39,707 nt of DNA from GYS-P2D sp964489125 (GCA_964489125.1 CAZAXY010000019.1:1-39707), one strand, 5' to 3'. Positions 27,420-34,831 are shown, numbered from the stretch's first letter. Numbers and translations are program-made. The notes: generated by a model from the letters alone, not told the origin.

Positions 27420-27455
27420 AATCGTGAATGGGACTTCCTGTCTCCATTCACGATT
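27420..27455. terminator. Bidirectional terminator between convergent genes
   Basis: AATCGTGAATGG (27420-27431) and CCATTCACGATT (27444-27455) form a perfect 12-base-pair stem with a 12-base loop. On the plus strand TAGTTATTTTC follows. The minus-strand hydroxylase gene ends inside the right arm (TGA at 27450-27448). It probably stops both the small glycine-rich gene and the hydroxylase gene. Confidence 0.7.
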
Positions 27456-28242
27456 TAGTTATTTTCTTATAGATCTCATCATAGTCTTCAACCTCAGTGC
27501 GCATCCAACGATCCCAGAAAGTAAAGTATAGACCATAGTTAAACATAAACCTCCTGTGATGCAGATCGTGATGGGTCGCACCTATGAAATGTTTCCAGAT
27601 GATATGTTTATGTGCACTCCTAGGATATATCTCCACGCCTGCATGGTTAATAATTGCAGATATAGTCATAACTATCAACAATACAATCAGCACATAAATA
27701 TGCATAGGAACAACGGTCATAATTGCTGGAATAATCAAGGCTTGTAACAAGGATTCGATAGGGTGAAAGCTAAATGAAGTCCACACAGAGGTATCGATGC
27801 TATCGTGATGAACCTTGTGTATGAGTCTATAAATTTTGGGTGTATGGAGCCATCTGTGTAGCCAATAGTAATAAGTCTCATGAATGAAAAAAGCAAACAG
27901 GGCACTGAATGGGACGTACCACAGAGGATATGCCGACCAATCTATATAAATAGCCGTCAGATCATACTGCCACATCATGATCATTAAGACACCTATTATC
28001 CCAAAAATGAAACTACTGATGCCCGACATCAGAATTTCTTTGTTGCGTTGATCCGCTGTAACCCATGTCGATAAAATTCTATTCACATGGTGAGTTGAGA
28101 AATATTTATAGATCCCCTGTAAGTACAGTTGCGCTAAGATCACATATCGAATGAAGGTGATAACACTAAATACCATAAAGAGGTATAGGAAGTTCTCGGT
28201 GATCAAATAATCCTTCTCCAAAAACTCAAACCCAGTTGTCAT
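27448..28242 (-). CDS. Sterol desaturase/fatty-acid hydroxylase superfamily membrane protein
   Basis: This is an integral membrane di-iron hydroxylase of the fatty acid hydroxylase superfamily. The three histidine clusters are intact: HETYYYWLHRWLH, HKVHHDSIDT and HHDLHHRRFMFNYG, with further histidines in NHAG and HKHIIWKH. About five hydrophobic segments surround them. Related enzymes hydroxylate or desaturate lipids, carotenoids or sterols; the exact substrate is unknown. I start it at the ATG 28242, giving 264 residues; a TTG at 28305 would overlap the divergent AlkD-like gene. Terminates in the bidirectional hairpin shared with the glycine-rich gene. Confidence 0.9.
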   Translation of the reverse strand: MTTGFEFLEKDYLITENFLYLFMVFSVITFIRYVILAQLYLQGIYKYFSTHHVNRILSTWVTADQRNKEILMSGISSFIFGIIGVLMIMMWQYDLTAIYIDWSAYPLWYVPFSALFAFFIHETYYYWLHRWLHTPKIYRLIHKVHHDSIDTSVWTSFSFHPIESLLQALIIPAIMTVVPMHIYVLIVLLIVMTISAIINHAGVEIYPRSAHKHIIWKHFIGATHHDLHHRRFMFNYGLYFTFWDRWMRTEVEDYDEIYKKITKS

Positions 28243-28273
28243 CTGAAATATTAATGTTAGATTAACTAAGATA

Positions 28274-28969
28274 ATGGCTATTATGCAAATCGAGCAGCTC
28301 AGCAATGAGATAAGGGATACACTAATAGGTAGCGGTGATCAACACTATGCTAAGAGAATGAAGGCATATATGAAAGGAAAGTTTGAGTATATCGGACTTT
28401 CAGCTGGTGATCGCAGGTCAATGACAAAAGCTATAGTCAAGAGTTCAAGAAAACTATCTGTTGACCAGAGGGTAGAGCTTGCTGAAAAACTGTGGCAAGA
28501 AGACTATCGAGAATGCCATTATACTGCTATAGATATCCTCAGCACGGTAGAATCTAAAATTGATGAAACCTATCTTTCTCGTGTAGAAGGATTGATCACC
28601 ATTAACTCTTGGTGGGATACAGTAGATTGGTTAGCATCTCATTTAGTTGGATCGATTTGCCGTCAGTCTTCAGTCAGTTCAGAAACTTATCTGGTGAAAT
28701 GGCTCGGCGATGAGGATATTTGGCTCAATCGAACTTGTTTGATTTATCAGCTTTTTTATAGGGATGATACAGATTTTGATAGGCTCAAGGATTATATCTA
28801 TGCTTTAGAGCATAAAAAGGAATTTTTTATCCAAAAGGCCATAGGATGGGCGCTACGTCAGTATAGCAAGAGTAATCCATATGAGGTAGAGGAGTTTGTC
28901 GATGATCATCCCATCATGAGCAATTTAGCTCGTCGTGAAGCGATGAAACACATTAATAAGTCGAGATAA
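28274..28969 (+). CDS. DNA alkylation repair (AlkD-like) HEAT-repeat protein
   Basis: The 231-residue, largely helical protein matches the AlkD family of DNA glycosylases that remove positively charged alkylated purines. Family marks include YMKGKFEYIGLSAGDRR, LWQEDYRECHYTAIDIL, the WWDTVDWLASHLVG segment containing the catalytic-type Asp/Trp pair, WLNRTCLIYQLFYR and the C-terminal FFIQKAIGWALRQYSKSNP. HEAT-like helical repeats run through most of the chain. Length agrees with the family (about 220-240). It begins divergently from the hydroxylase gene, with 31 bases between the chosen starts. It is followed by a 382-base gap with the candidate small RNAs. Confidence 0.9.
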   Translation: MAIMQIEQLSNEIRDTLIGSGDQHYAKRMKAYMKGKFEYIGLSAGDRRSMTKAIVKSSRKLSVDQRVELAEKLWQEDYRECHYTAIDILSTVESKIDETYLSRVEGLITINSWWDTVDWLASHLVGSICRQSSVSSETYLVKWLGDEDIWLNRTCLIYQLFYRDDTDFDRLKDYIYALEHKKEFFIQKAIGWALRQYSKSNPYEVEEFVDDHPIMSNLARREAMKHINKSR

Positions 28970-29017
28970 CTTGGGAAGAATGTTGAGATGGGTGAGCGAT
29001 AGGTGAGGTATGGGCAT

Positions 29018-29070
29018 AAAAAAAGTGCCATGCTTCTCAAGGCAATGGCACTACTCATCATTTAATAACC
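29018..29070 (-). ncRNA. Candidate small RNA module B (hairpin plus U-tract)
   Basis: Read on the minus strand, AGTGCCAT pairs with ATGGCACT (arms 29045-29052 and 29024-29031, with a few further inner pairs across a bulge) and is followed by seven U (29018-29024): an intrinsic-terminator shape. Upstream sits the 17-base core AGTTTTGGTTATTAAAT (29060-29076). A TTG at 29103-29105 and TACATTG at 29077-29083, 19 bases apart, look like promoter elements, but the predicted start would then fall inside the 17-base core. No coding frame of interest lies in it. Confidence 0.4.
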
Positions 29071-29227
29071 AAAACTCAATGTATCGTATGCAACTAATGT
29101 GCCAAGTGTAAATTACTTGTCAAATTATTTTTTTCTTTAACATTTCAATGTGTACGGCTTAGGGCAAAAAAAAGCTCGAGAGCATTCTCTCGAGCAAAAC
29201 GAATTTTACAATTTAATAACCAAAACT
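29060..29227 (-). repeat. 17-base core repeated beside two hairpins
   Basis: AGTTTTGGTTATTAAAT (minus strand) occurs exactly at 29060-29076 and again at 29211-29227. Each copy precedes an unrelated stem-loop ending in a U-tract. The flanking loops and stems differ, so only the core and the layout are conserved. Confidence 0.8.
29077..29105 (-). promoter_or_regulatory. Candidate promoter of module B
   Basis: On the minus strand a TTG (29103-29105) lies 19 bases before TACATTG (29077-29083), a near match to the -7 consensus TAnnTTTG. The start point it would predict falls at about 29071, inside the shared core, so this is weaker than the module A promoter. Confidence 0.3.
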
Positions 29228-29230
29228 TAC
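29166..29230 (-). ncRNA. Candidate small RNA module A (hairpin plus U-tract)
   Basis: On the minus strand GCTCGAGAG (29187-29195) and CTCTCGAGC (29174-29182) form a nine-base-pair GC-rich stem with a four-base loop, followed by eight U (29166-29173). The 17-base core occupies 29211-29227. With the promoter at 29237-29266 the predicted transcript is about 65 nucleotides. It contains no likely protein-coding frame, and its stem is different from that of module B. Confidence 0.45.
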
Positions 29231-29236
29231 ACAATA

Positions 29237-29266
29237 CAAATATATACATATTACATTAAATAGCAA
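29237..29266 (-). promoter_or_regulatory. Promoter of module A
   Basis: TTG at 29264-29266 and TATATTTG at 29237-29244 are separated by 19 bases on the minus strand, matching the Bacteroidota -33/-7 arrangement. The start would be near 29230, seven bases before the module A sequence. Confidence 0.5.
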
Positions 29267-29351
29267 TATATAAAGCGCAGTAAAACTGTTAATTACGTCA
29301 TATTTTTAATTAAAAATGTGTATACCTTTAATAATCAGTAATATTGCTTGA

Positions 29352-30044
29352 GTGAAAATTGATGTTATTTACGAGGATAATCACCTCTTGGTTGTCAACA
29401 AGCCTGCTGGATGGTTATCGCAAGGTGATAAAACAAATGATTTATCTATCTGTGAGCCCTATAAAGCTTATATAAAAGAAAAGTATAATAAACCAGGTAA
29501 CGTTTTTCTGCATCCGGCACACAGACTCGATAGGCCAGTAAGTGGCTGTATTATATTAGGTCGCACCTCTAAGGGGTTGCAGAGAATTCAAAAACTATTT
29601 GCCTCTGGTGAAATATATAAAGAGTACTTGGCAATAGTTGAAGGAATACCGCAGAAGGATGCTGACCAGCTCGAAGATTGGCTGCTAAAAGATAGCTCAA
29701 AGAATGTCACTAAGGTCGTTAAGTCAACTGTAGCTAAGGCAAAACATGCTATCCTGACCTATCATATATTAGAACGGTTGGAAGATGTCACCCTTCTCGG
29801 AGTCCAGCCAAAGACTGGTCGTTCTCATCAGATCAGAGTTCAATTGAGTCATAAGGGACATACGCTTCTTGGTGATTTAAAGTATGGAGCGAGAACTCCT
29901 CTACCAAATAAGGAAGTTGCCCTACATTGTTACAAGATGTCATTTAAACACCCGACGCAGGAGAAGCTGATTACTGTTAGTTCTATACCTGAGCTAAGCG
30001 CTTACCCATGGAGTAATTTCAAAAGAAAATTAGACAGCATTTGA
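29352..30044 (+). CDS. RluA-family 23S rRNA/tRNA pseudouridine synthase
   Basis: The 230-residue protein is a pseudouridine synthase that isomerises uridine in RNA. It begins with IDVIYEDNHLLVVNKPAGWLSQGD and carries the RluA signature HRLDRPVSGCIILG with the catalytic Asp, then KEYLAIVEG, and GVQPKTGRSHQIRVQL near the end. Length is short because it lacks the N-terminal S4 domain of RluD/RluC; it resembles the RluA/RluE-like short group. The start codon is GTG at 29352, the only candidate because an in-frame TGA lies just upstream. The stop at 30042-30044 overlaps the -33 element of the SRP RNA promoter. The specific RNA target is not known. Confidence 0.92.
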   Translation: MKIDVIYEDNHLLVVNKPAGWLSQGDKTNDLSICEPYKAYIKEKYNKPGNVFLHPAHRLDRPVSGCIILGRTSKGLQRIQKLFASGEIYKEYLAIVEGIPQKDADQLEDWLLKDSSKNVTKVVKSTVAKAKHAILTYHILERLEDVTLLGVQPKTGRSHQIRVQLSHKGHTLLGDLKYGARTPLPNKEVALHCYKMSFKHPTQEKLITVSSIPELSAYPWSNFKRKLDSI

Positions 30045-30070
30045 GACTATAGTCTAAAAGACTATTTTTG
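30041..30070 (+). promoter_or_regulatory. Promoter of the SRP RNA
   Basis: TTG at 30041-30043 and TATTTTTG at 30063-30070 are 19 bases apart, an exact fit to the -33/-7 arrangement. The -33 element shares bases with the stop codon of the pseudouridine synthase gene. The predicted start, near 30076, agrees with the beginning of the terminal RNA stem. Confidence 0.75.
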
Positions 30071-30075
30071 CAGCT

Positions 30076-30173
30076 GTGAGGGTTGTACGGCCAGCTCCCT
30101 TTAAATCCCCCAGGGTGGAAACACAGCAAGGGTAGGAGGTTGTAGCGGTTTGGTATGATTCCTCACTTTTTTT
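30076..30173 (+). ncRNA. ffs: Signal recognition particle RNA, small bacterial type
   Basis: The SRP helix-8 core is clear: CAGG, then GTG-GAAA-CAC with a GNRA tetraloop, then AGCA, at about 30111-30127, flanked by CCC and GGG to continue the stem. The asymmetric loops CAGG/AGCA are the site bound by Ffh. The ends pair as GTGAGG (30076-30081) with CCTCAC (30161-30166), which is followed by seven T as a terminator. The length of about 98 nucleotides suits a small 4.5S-like RNA. It directs co-translational insertion of membrane and exported proteins. Confidence 0.9.
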
Positions 30174-30202
30174 ATTTCTCTCATTATATAATCATAAGAT
30201 CA

Positions 30203-30859
30203 ATGCGGTTTTTTATAGATACAGCTTCTTTAGATCAAATTAAAGAGGCTCATGACCTTGGTATACTTGATGGTGTGACTACTAATCCTTCATTAATGGC
30301 TAAGGAAGGCATCAGCGGCAAAAAGAATATTAAGGACCATTACGTCAAGATATGTGACATCGTCGATGGCGATGTGAGTGCAGAGGTGATCTCAACAGAT
30401 TTTGATGGTATCGTTAGCGAAGGAAAAGAACTCGCTAAGTTGGCACCTAACATAGTCGTTAAAGTACCGATGATCAAAGATGGGATTAAAGCGATTAAGT
30501 GGTTTTCGGATAATGGTATAAAGACAAATTGCACTTTGGTATTCAGCGCAGGTCAAGCGATATTGGCTGCTAAAGCAGGTGCTACATACATCTCTCCTTT
30601 TATAGGACGAATAGATGATACTACTTGGGATGGTATAGAACTCATCCATCAAATAGCTGAAATCTATGCAATCCAGGGATATGATACAGAGATACTTGCC
30701 GCATCCATACGAAACAGCAGACATATCGTGCAGGCGGCGCAATCTGGAGCAGATATCGTGACATGTCCACTAAAAGCGATTTTGGGATTACTCAATCACC
30801 CCTTGACAGATATCGGCTTGGCTAAGTTCTTAGCAGATCATAAGAAGTCCAATTCATAG
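30203..30859 (+). CDS. Transaldolase/fructose-6-phosphate aldolase (TalC/FSA type)
   Basis: The product is a class I aldolase of the small transaldolase group (218 residues, E. coli FSA 220). It begins MRFFIDTASLDQIKEAHDLG and has GVTTNPSLMAKEG near residue 24, the Schiff-base lysine at residue 87 in IVVKVPM, NCTLVFSAGQAILAAKAGATYISPFIGRIDD near 110-140 and ILAASIRN near 165. Transaldolase moves a dihydroxyacetone unit in the pentose phosphate pathway; FSA members cleave fructose-6-phosphate, and sequence alone does not separate the two. I start at the ATG 30203; an upstream frame runs into the SRP RNA terminator and is not coding. The ArsC-like gene follows ten bases later. Confidence 0.92.
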   Translation: MRFFIDTASLDQIKEAHDLGILDGVTTNPSLMAKEGISGKKNIKDHYVKICDIVDGDVSAEVISTDFDGIVSEGKELAKLAPNIVVKVPMIKDGIKAIKWFSDNGIKTNCTLVFSAGQAILAAKAGATYISPFIGRIDDTTWDGIELIHQIAEIYAIQGYDTEILAASIRNSRHIVQAAQSGADIVTCPLKAILGLLNHPLTDIGLAKFLADHKKSNS

Positions 30860-30869
30860 TAGCGTCCTA

Positions 30870-31229
30870 ATGAAGGATACGATATTCTATCTAGGAACTT
30901 GTGATACCTGTAAGAGGATTATGGGGCAGATAAGCGATATAGACCGATTTGAACTGAGAGAAATCAAGAGTAAACCCATATCAACATCCGAAGTAGAAGC
31001 GATACATAAATTGTCAGAATTGAACTACAGCGGACTCTTTAATAAGCGGGCTAGGAAATACAAAGAGATCAAAGATCAGCTGGAGGCGGCAGATGATGAT
31101 ACATATAAATTATACATCACACAGGAGTATACCTTCTTGAAGCGTCCAGTGATAGTCTATCAAGATCAGGTCTTTGCAGGCAATGCAAAGAAGACCATAG
31201 AGCATATGCTGAGCACTGTCAACGAATAA
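30870..31229 (+). CDS. ArsC/Spx-family thioredoxin-fold protein
   Basis: The 119-residue protein has the thioredoxin-fold CxxC at the start (Cys11 and Cys14 in LGTCDTCKRI) and the family features LREIKSKPISTSEVE, LFNKRARKYKEI and FLKRPVIVYQDQVFAG. It belongs to the arsenate-reductase-like family that includes ArsC, Spx and YffB, whose functions vary from arsenate reduction to regulation. The arginine in LKRPV matches the ArsC Arg. No ars genes are nearby. It is one base from hemF and ten bases from talC, so likely part of a multi-gene transcript. The exact role is unknown. Confidence 0.85.
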   Translation: MKDTIFYLGTCDTCKRIMGQISDIDRFELREIKSKPISTSEVEAIHKLSELNYSGLFNKRARKYKEIKDQLEAADDDTYKLYITQEYTFLKRPVIVYQDQVFAGNAKKTIEHMLSTVNE

Positions 31230-31230
31230 C

Positions 31231-32136
31231 GTGGATATAGTAACTCAGCAGTCGATCATTGATTGGTTTAAGGACCTACAGGACAATATCTGTGCTAGCC
31301 TTGAAGGATTGGATGGACTGGGGGAGTTTAGAGAGGATCGTTGGCAAAGAGCTGAAGGTGGTGGTGGTCGAACCAGAATTATCCAAGGTCAACATATCGA
31401 AAAAGGAGGGGTGAATTTTTCTGCTGTACATGGTAGTATGCCTGAAGTTATTGCCAAAGGACTGGGCTTGCCACCCAACGAATTTATGGCAACAGGAGTG
31501 TCGATTGTCTTGCATCCTAATAATCCGATGGTGCCAATCATCCATTTGAATGTGCGCTACTTTGAGACAGACCGAGGGCATTGGTGGTTTGGTGGAGGTA
31601 TAGACCTTACACCACATATCATCTTTGATGAAGATGCGAGAGAATTTCATCAGGGGTTGAAGACCGCCTGTGATGGCTTTTATCACGAAGCGTATCGTGA
31701 ATATAAGGAGTGGGCAGATAACTATTTCTTCATCCCGCATAGAAATGAAACACGTGGTATCGGAGGGATTTTCTTTGACCGTGTGAATTCGGATCTCGGA
31801 CATAGTAAGTTAGATTGCTGGAGATTCGTGCAGTCTGTTGGAAATTCATTTGTACCTATATATAGTTCCATTTTCAATAGGAGATATGAGATGCCCTATG
31901 CACCAGAGCATAAGCAATGGCAACTCATCCGTCGTGGTCGATATGTAGAGTTTAACCTAGTATATGATCGTGGAACCAAATTCGGGCTAAAAACTAATGG
32001 GCGTATAGAATCCATATTGATGAGCCTGCCACCACAAGTCTCTTACATGTATGACTATCAGGCGAAGGAAGAGTTCGAATATAACACGCAAGCAAAACTA
32101 AGGAAGGGTATAGATTGGATTACAGACACTGTATAA
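31231..32136 (+). CDS. hemF: Oxygen-dependent coproporphyrinogen-III oxidase
   Basis: HemF converts coproporphyrinogen III to protoporphyrinogen IX using O2 in heme biosynthesis, so the organism is aerobic or at least oxygen-using. Conserved blocks are GGGGRTRIIQGQHIEKGGVNFS, NPMVPIIHLNVRYFE, WWFGGGIDLTPHI, HRNETRGIGGIFFDRV and QWQLIRRGRYVEFNLVYDRGT; these include the invariant His, Asp and Arg cluster of the family. The length of 301 residues matches E. coli (299). The start is GTG at 31231, one base after the ArsC-like stop. The 3' end overlaps the opposing lipoprotein gene by 17 bases. Confidence 0.97.
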   Translation: MDIVTQQSIIDWFKDLQDNICASLEGLDGLGEFREDRWQRAEGGGGRTRIIQGQHIEKGGVNFSAVHGSMPEVIAKGLGLPPNEFMATGVSIVLHPNNPMVPIIHLNVRYFETDRGHWWFGGGIDLTPHIIFDEDAREFHQGLKTACDGFYHEAYREYKEWADNYFFIPHRNETRGIGGIFFDRVNSDLGHSKLDCWRFVQSVGNSFVPIYSSIFNRRYEMPYAPEHKQWQLIRRGRYVEFNLVYDRGTKFGLKTNGRIESILMSLPPQVSYMYDYQAKEEFEYNTQAKLRKGIDWITDTV

Positions 32137-32590
32137 GGAGGTCGTCAGTATTAATGGTATTACTCATATTGCCAGCTTGATCAAACACCCTAATTCCAAA
32201 TGTCATCGTATTAGTTGCTCCCTCCGGATTGGAGCAAGCCGGACTGCCGTCATCAAAGAAACAGCATAGCGTAGGGATGTTGAGGATGACAGTTCCTACA
32301 TTACCTATGTCAGTCTGAGGAAGATCGGGTATACGGTTCACAACATGCACTTCTCCATTTCTGTTGTCGATGACTTGTACGTTATTGGATACGCCACTCA
32401 AGTCACCATCAAGATCAGTGAATCCAAATTGTACCACTAAGGTGTCTTCTACTCCGAGGTTACCTTGTACGAGTACGTCTTTATTCATGCCCATGTAGGT
32501 GATCTCTGGTGCACTATTGATATTATTGTCCTCAGAACAACTGAAATAGAACAGAACACTTACAATTAATACCACGAACAGTCTTAGCAT
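32120..32590 (-). CDS. Hypothetical lipoprotein with Cys-rich C-terminus
   Basis: A short lipoprotein signal (FVVLIVSVLFYFSC, lipobox Cys18) precedes a 138-residue mature domain. It has FGFTDLDGDLSGVSNNVQVID and ends FGIRVFDQAGNMSNTINTDD, a pattern of immunoglobulin-like beta-sandwich domains. Two adjacent cysteines (TLCCFFDD) plus PACSN and IQCL suggest disulfides. No family is named. The start is only eight bases from the divergent LuxE-like gene start at 32599, and the end overlaps hemF by 17 bases. Confidence 0.75.
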   Translation of the reverse strand: MLRLFVVLIVSVLFYFSCSEDNNINSAPEITYMGMNKDVLVQGNLGVEDTLVVQFGFTDLDGDLSGVSNNVQVIDNRNGEVHVVNRIPDLPQTDIGNVGTVILNIPTLCCFFDDGSPACSNPEGATNTMTFGIRVFDQAGNMSNTINTDDLLIQCL

Positions 32591-32598
32591 ATCATAAA

Positions 32599-33588
32599 GT
32601 GATTGATAGTTATCAAGATATCATTAATAGTTTAAACGCAGAACAGTTCGATTCTGATTATGTGGCAAGGCGTATTTTTAATTATCAAAAAGAGCATAAC
32701 CCAATCTATCGTCGATTTACTAGGATGATAAACTACAATCAGACACCCCAACAATTTTCAGATTATCCTTTTTGCCCAATCGCAGCATTCAAGCATCATG
32801 AACTTAAGACGGGTGGTTGGTCTACAGGAGGTCAATATTTTATGAGTAGTGGGACCGGAGGGAATAGGAGTAGGCATTATGTGAGAGACCTTGCGCATTA
32901 CCATACTATGTCAAAACGGATTTTTGAGGGGTATTTTGGAGCATTAAAGAACTATCAAATCCTGGGGCTGTTGCCACACTATTCTGATAATCCTCATTCA
33001 TCGCTTTTAAGCATGGTAAGGCACTTTACAGAGTGCTCAGGTTATGAAGGAAAGATGTTTCTGACAGATTTAGACAATCTGAATCTGCAGATTGATTCCA
33101 ATAAGGCCAATAGTATTCCAACAGTGATAATCGGTGTGAGCTTCGCTATGCTTGATTATGTGAGCTCTTACCAACATCAACTCGATGATAGCTTTATTAT
33201 CATTGAAACGGGCGGCATGAAGAAATATAAGCGTGAAATGACCAAAGAGGAGATTCATGATACGCTTCGCATGTCGTTTTCAGGAGCTCAAATATGTTCT
33301 GAATATGGAATGACCGAATGCTTAGCACAATCCTATAGTGTTGACTCCACATGGATTGAGATGAACGATCTATTTCAAGTGGTTATCACAGATCCAACTG
33401 ATCCAGGTCGACCATTGCAGCCAGGTCGCACAGGACGCATTAATATCATTGATTTAGCTAATGTGGCTACACTATCGTTTATTGCCACCGATGATATTGG
33501 GAAGGTGTCTGAGGAAGATCCTAATCTTTTTCAAGTATTGGGAAGGCTCTCTAATACGGATCTAAGAGGATGCAACTACCTGATCTGA
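32599..33588 (+). CDS. LuxE-like acyl-protein synthetase/adenylating enzyme
   Basis: The 329-residue protein is of the LuxE acyl-protein synthetase family, adenylate-forming enzymes that activate a carboxylate with ATP. Adenylation motifs are visible: the A3-like FMSSGTGGNRSRHYV near residue 82, A5 CSEYGMTECLAQ near 230, A7-like IATDDIGKVS near 295 and A8-like LGRLSNTDLRGCNYL at the end. It lacks a fused reductase and no lux genes or luciferase are near, so it does not belong to bioluminescence here; LuxE-like proteins are found in other lipid or sugar modification contexts. The start is GTG at 32599, next to the divergent lipoprotein start. Its 3' end overlaps the opposing amidase by 27 bases. 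Confidence 0.85.
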   Translation: MIDSYQDIINSLNAEQFDSDYVARRIFNYQKEHNPIYRRFTRMINYNQTPQQFSDYPFCPIAAFKHHELKTGGWSTGGQYFMSSGTGGNRSRHYVRDLAHYHTMSKRIFEGYFGALKNYQILGLLPHYSDNPHSSLLSMVRHFTECSGYEGKMFLTDLDNLNLQIDSNKANSIPTVIIGVSFAMLDYVSSYQHQLDDSFIIIETGGMKKYKREMTKEEIHDTLRMSFSGAQICSEYGMTECLAQSYSVDSTWIEMNDLFQVVITDPTDPGRPLQPGRTGRINIIDLANVATLSFIATDDIGKVSEEDPNLFQVLGRLSNTDLRGCNYLI

Positions 33589-34809
33589 GTGATGATTGAT
33601 AACTCTCTTAGTAATTCCCTCAAAAATCCATTTGGCGAGTGCTTCTCGATTAGATGATAGAAGTATGCGCTTGTGATCAGCCTTATTCTTGATATTGGCG
33701 AGTTCAATCAATACTGCTTTAGGTTGCGTTACCCGCAGTACATGGAGATTTCGCTCGTTGATATAGCCTCTGTAGTTTCGCCCTTTCTGATACTGACTAT
33801 ATTTCTCTTCAAATGTTGTCATAAGATCTGTTGCCAACTTCTTTGATGAACTACTAATAGGGTGGTAATTAAAGAACACGTCTTGCCTCTTATTATCAGT
33901 GCGAGAATCTACATGTATTGATATTAGGAGCTGTTCTTTGACACCTGCCTTTTTATGTTTTCTATAGGTGCTATTTACATATGCGGCTCTTCTGTTCAAT
34001 CTCACTAGTTGTTTTCTTGTTTTCAAGTTTTCACCATTGGCTAAGACTTCACTATTGTCGCAGACGAGATACTCGCCATCACGAATGCCGTCATTCGGAT
34101 CTTGTACTACTACCTCAACTATAGCGCCATGCTGCATGAGCTGTCTTGCCAGTCTCAGCGTCACATCATAAGCATATTCGTCTTCACAGAGTTTGGTGTC
34201 ACATTCCGAACAGACTGCTCCAGGGTCTATTCCTCCATGACCACTCACAAGATAATAGACTCGTCCGTTTAAACTATTGTCTATCTTTTCTACTTCTTGG
34301 TACTTTTCACCGAATAGTTTGTTGATCTGCTTCGTGCTTTTTGGCTTCGGTTTAACTACTTCATGCTCGTCAGGCTCTGATTCTACGACGGGCATATCGT
34401 CAAGCTCATGATGAGGCACCCATAATAGTTTACTATCTGTGAAGTGTGTTTGTCGCAAGCCCTTCCTTAGGAGCCATTCATTGTATTCCTTGATGCGTAC
34501 AGCCTTCTCCCAGTTAACCAATCCGATGGTGCTCCGTATGCTTTTCTCATTGTATTTATATACTGTTATAGGGAGTTTATAGGTTTTGTCTCTAATCAGT
34601 AAACTGCTTTTGTTGAGCTTGTTGAGATCATAAAACCTCTTAAGATTGTCACTATTCTGGATGAGCTTATACCTTTGCAATAATACTGTGATACCGTCGC
34701 CTGCTTTTGCTTTGACTGGAAGTGCGTCATATACTATACTGTCAGCATGGCCGACGAAGGAAGTAAATAGTAAGATCACTATTGAGAGTAGTAGCGTACG
34801 TATCATCAT
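33562..34809 (-). CDS. N-acetylmuramoyl-L-alanine amidase with LysM-like N-terminal domain
   Basis: This is a zinc amidase of the Amidase_3 (AmiC) type that cuts the bond between MurNAc and L-Ala in peptidoglycan. After a signal peptide (LLLSIVILLFTSFVGHA), residues about 25-80 look like a LysM cell-wall-binding domain (VKAKAGDGITVLLQRYKL...LIRDKTYKLP). The C-terminal domain has the zinc ligands YLVSGHGGIDPGA (His), CEDEYAYDV (Glu) and ISIHVDSR (His) and the catalytic Glu in AVLIELANI. Family length is usually about 400. I start at ATG 34809; a GTG at 34836 would lie inside the promoter TATATTTG. The 3' end overlaps the opposing LuxE-like gene by 27 bases. Confidence 0.92.
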   Translation of the reverse strand: MMIRTLLLSIVILLFTSFVGHADSIVYDALPVKAKAGDGITVLLQRYKLIQNSDNLKRFYDLNKLNKSSLLIRDKTYKLPITVYKYNEKSIRSTIGLVNWEKAVRIKEYNEWLLRKGLRQTHFTDSKLLWVPHHELDDMPVVESEPDEHEVVKPKPKSTKQINKLFGEKYQEVEKIDNSLNGRVYYLVSGHGGIDPGAVCSECDTKLCEDEYAYDVTLRLARQLMQHGAIVEVVVQDPNDGIRDGEYLVCDNSEVLANGENLKTRKQLVRLNRRAAYVNSTYRKHKKAGVKEQLLISIHVDSRTDNKRQDVFFNYHPISSSSKKLATDLMTTFEEKYSQYQKGRNYRGYINERNLHVLRVTQPKAVLIELANIKNKADHKRILLSSNREALAKWIFEGITKRVINHHSDQVVASS

Positions 34810-34823
34810 AAATGGTTGTAATA

Positions 34824-34831
34824 CAAATATA
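34824..34831 (-). promoter_or_regulatory. -7 promoter element for the amidase
   Basis: TATATTTG (minus strand) fits TAnnTTTG exactly, 14 bases before the ATG at 34809. The -33 position reads TTA, not TTG. Confidence 0.45.

Noticed and set aside
27107..27451. 114-codon minus-strand open frame opposite the glycine-rich gene
   Set aside because: Its product is Pro/Ala-rich from reading the antisense of Gly codons, starts far from any promoter and overlaps a strong terminator. It is a shadow of the plus-strand gene.
28243..28305. Longer TTG-started form of the hydroxylase gene
   Set aside because: It would overlap the start of the divergent AlkD-like gene by 32 bases and adds a hydrophobic tail not needed for the family; the ATG at 28242 is cleaner.
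30155..30202. Extended N-terminus of the transaldolase gene
   Set aside because: The extra 16 codons overlap the end and terminator of the SRP RNA, and homologous length begins at MRFFIDTAS.
31276..31803. 175-codon minus-strand open frame inside hemF
   Set aside because: Antisense to conserved hemF blocks, with His- and Ser-rich composition typical of a shadow frame.
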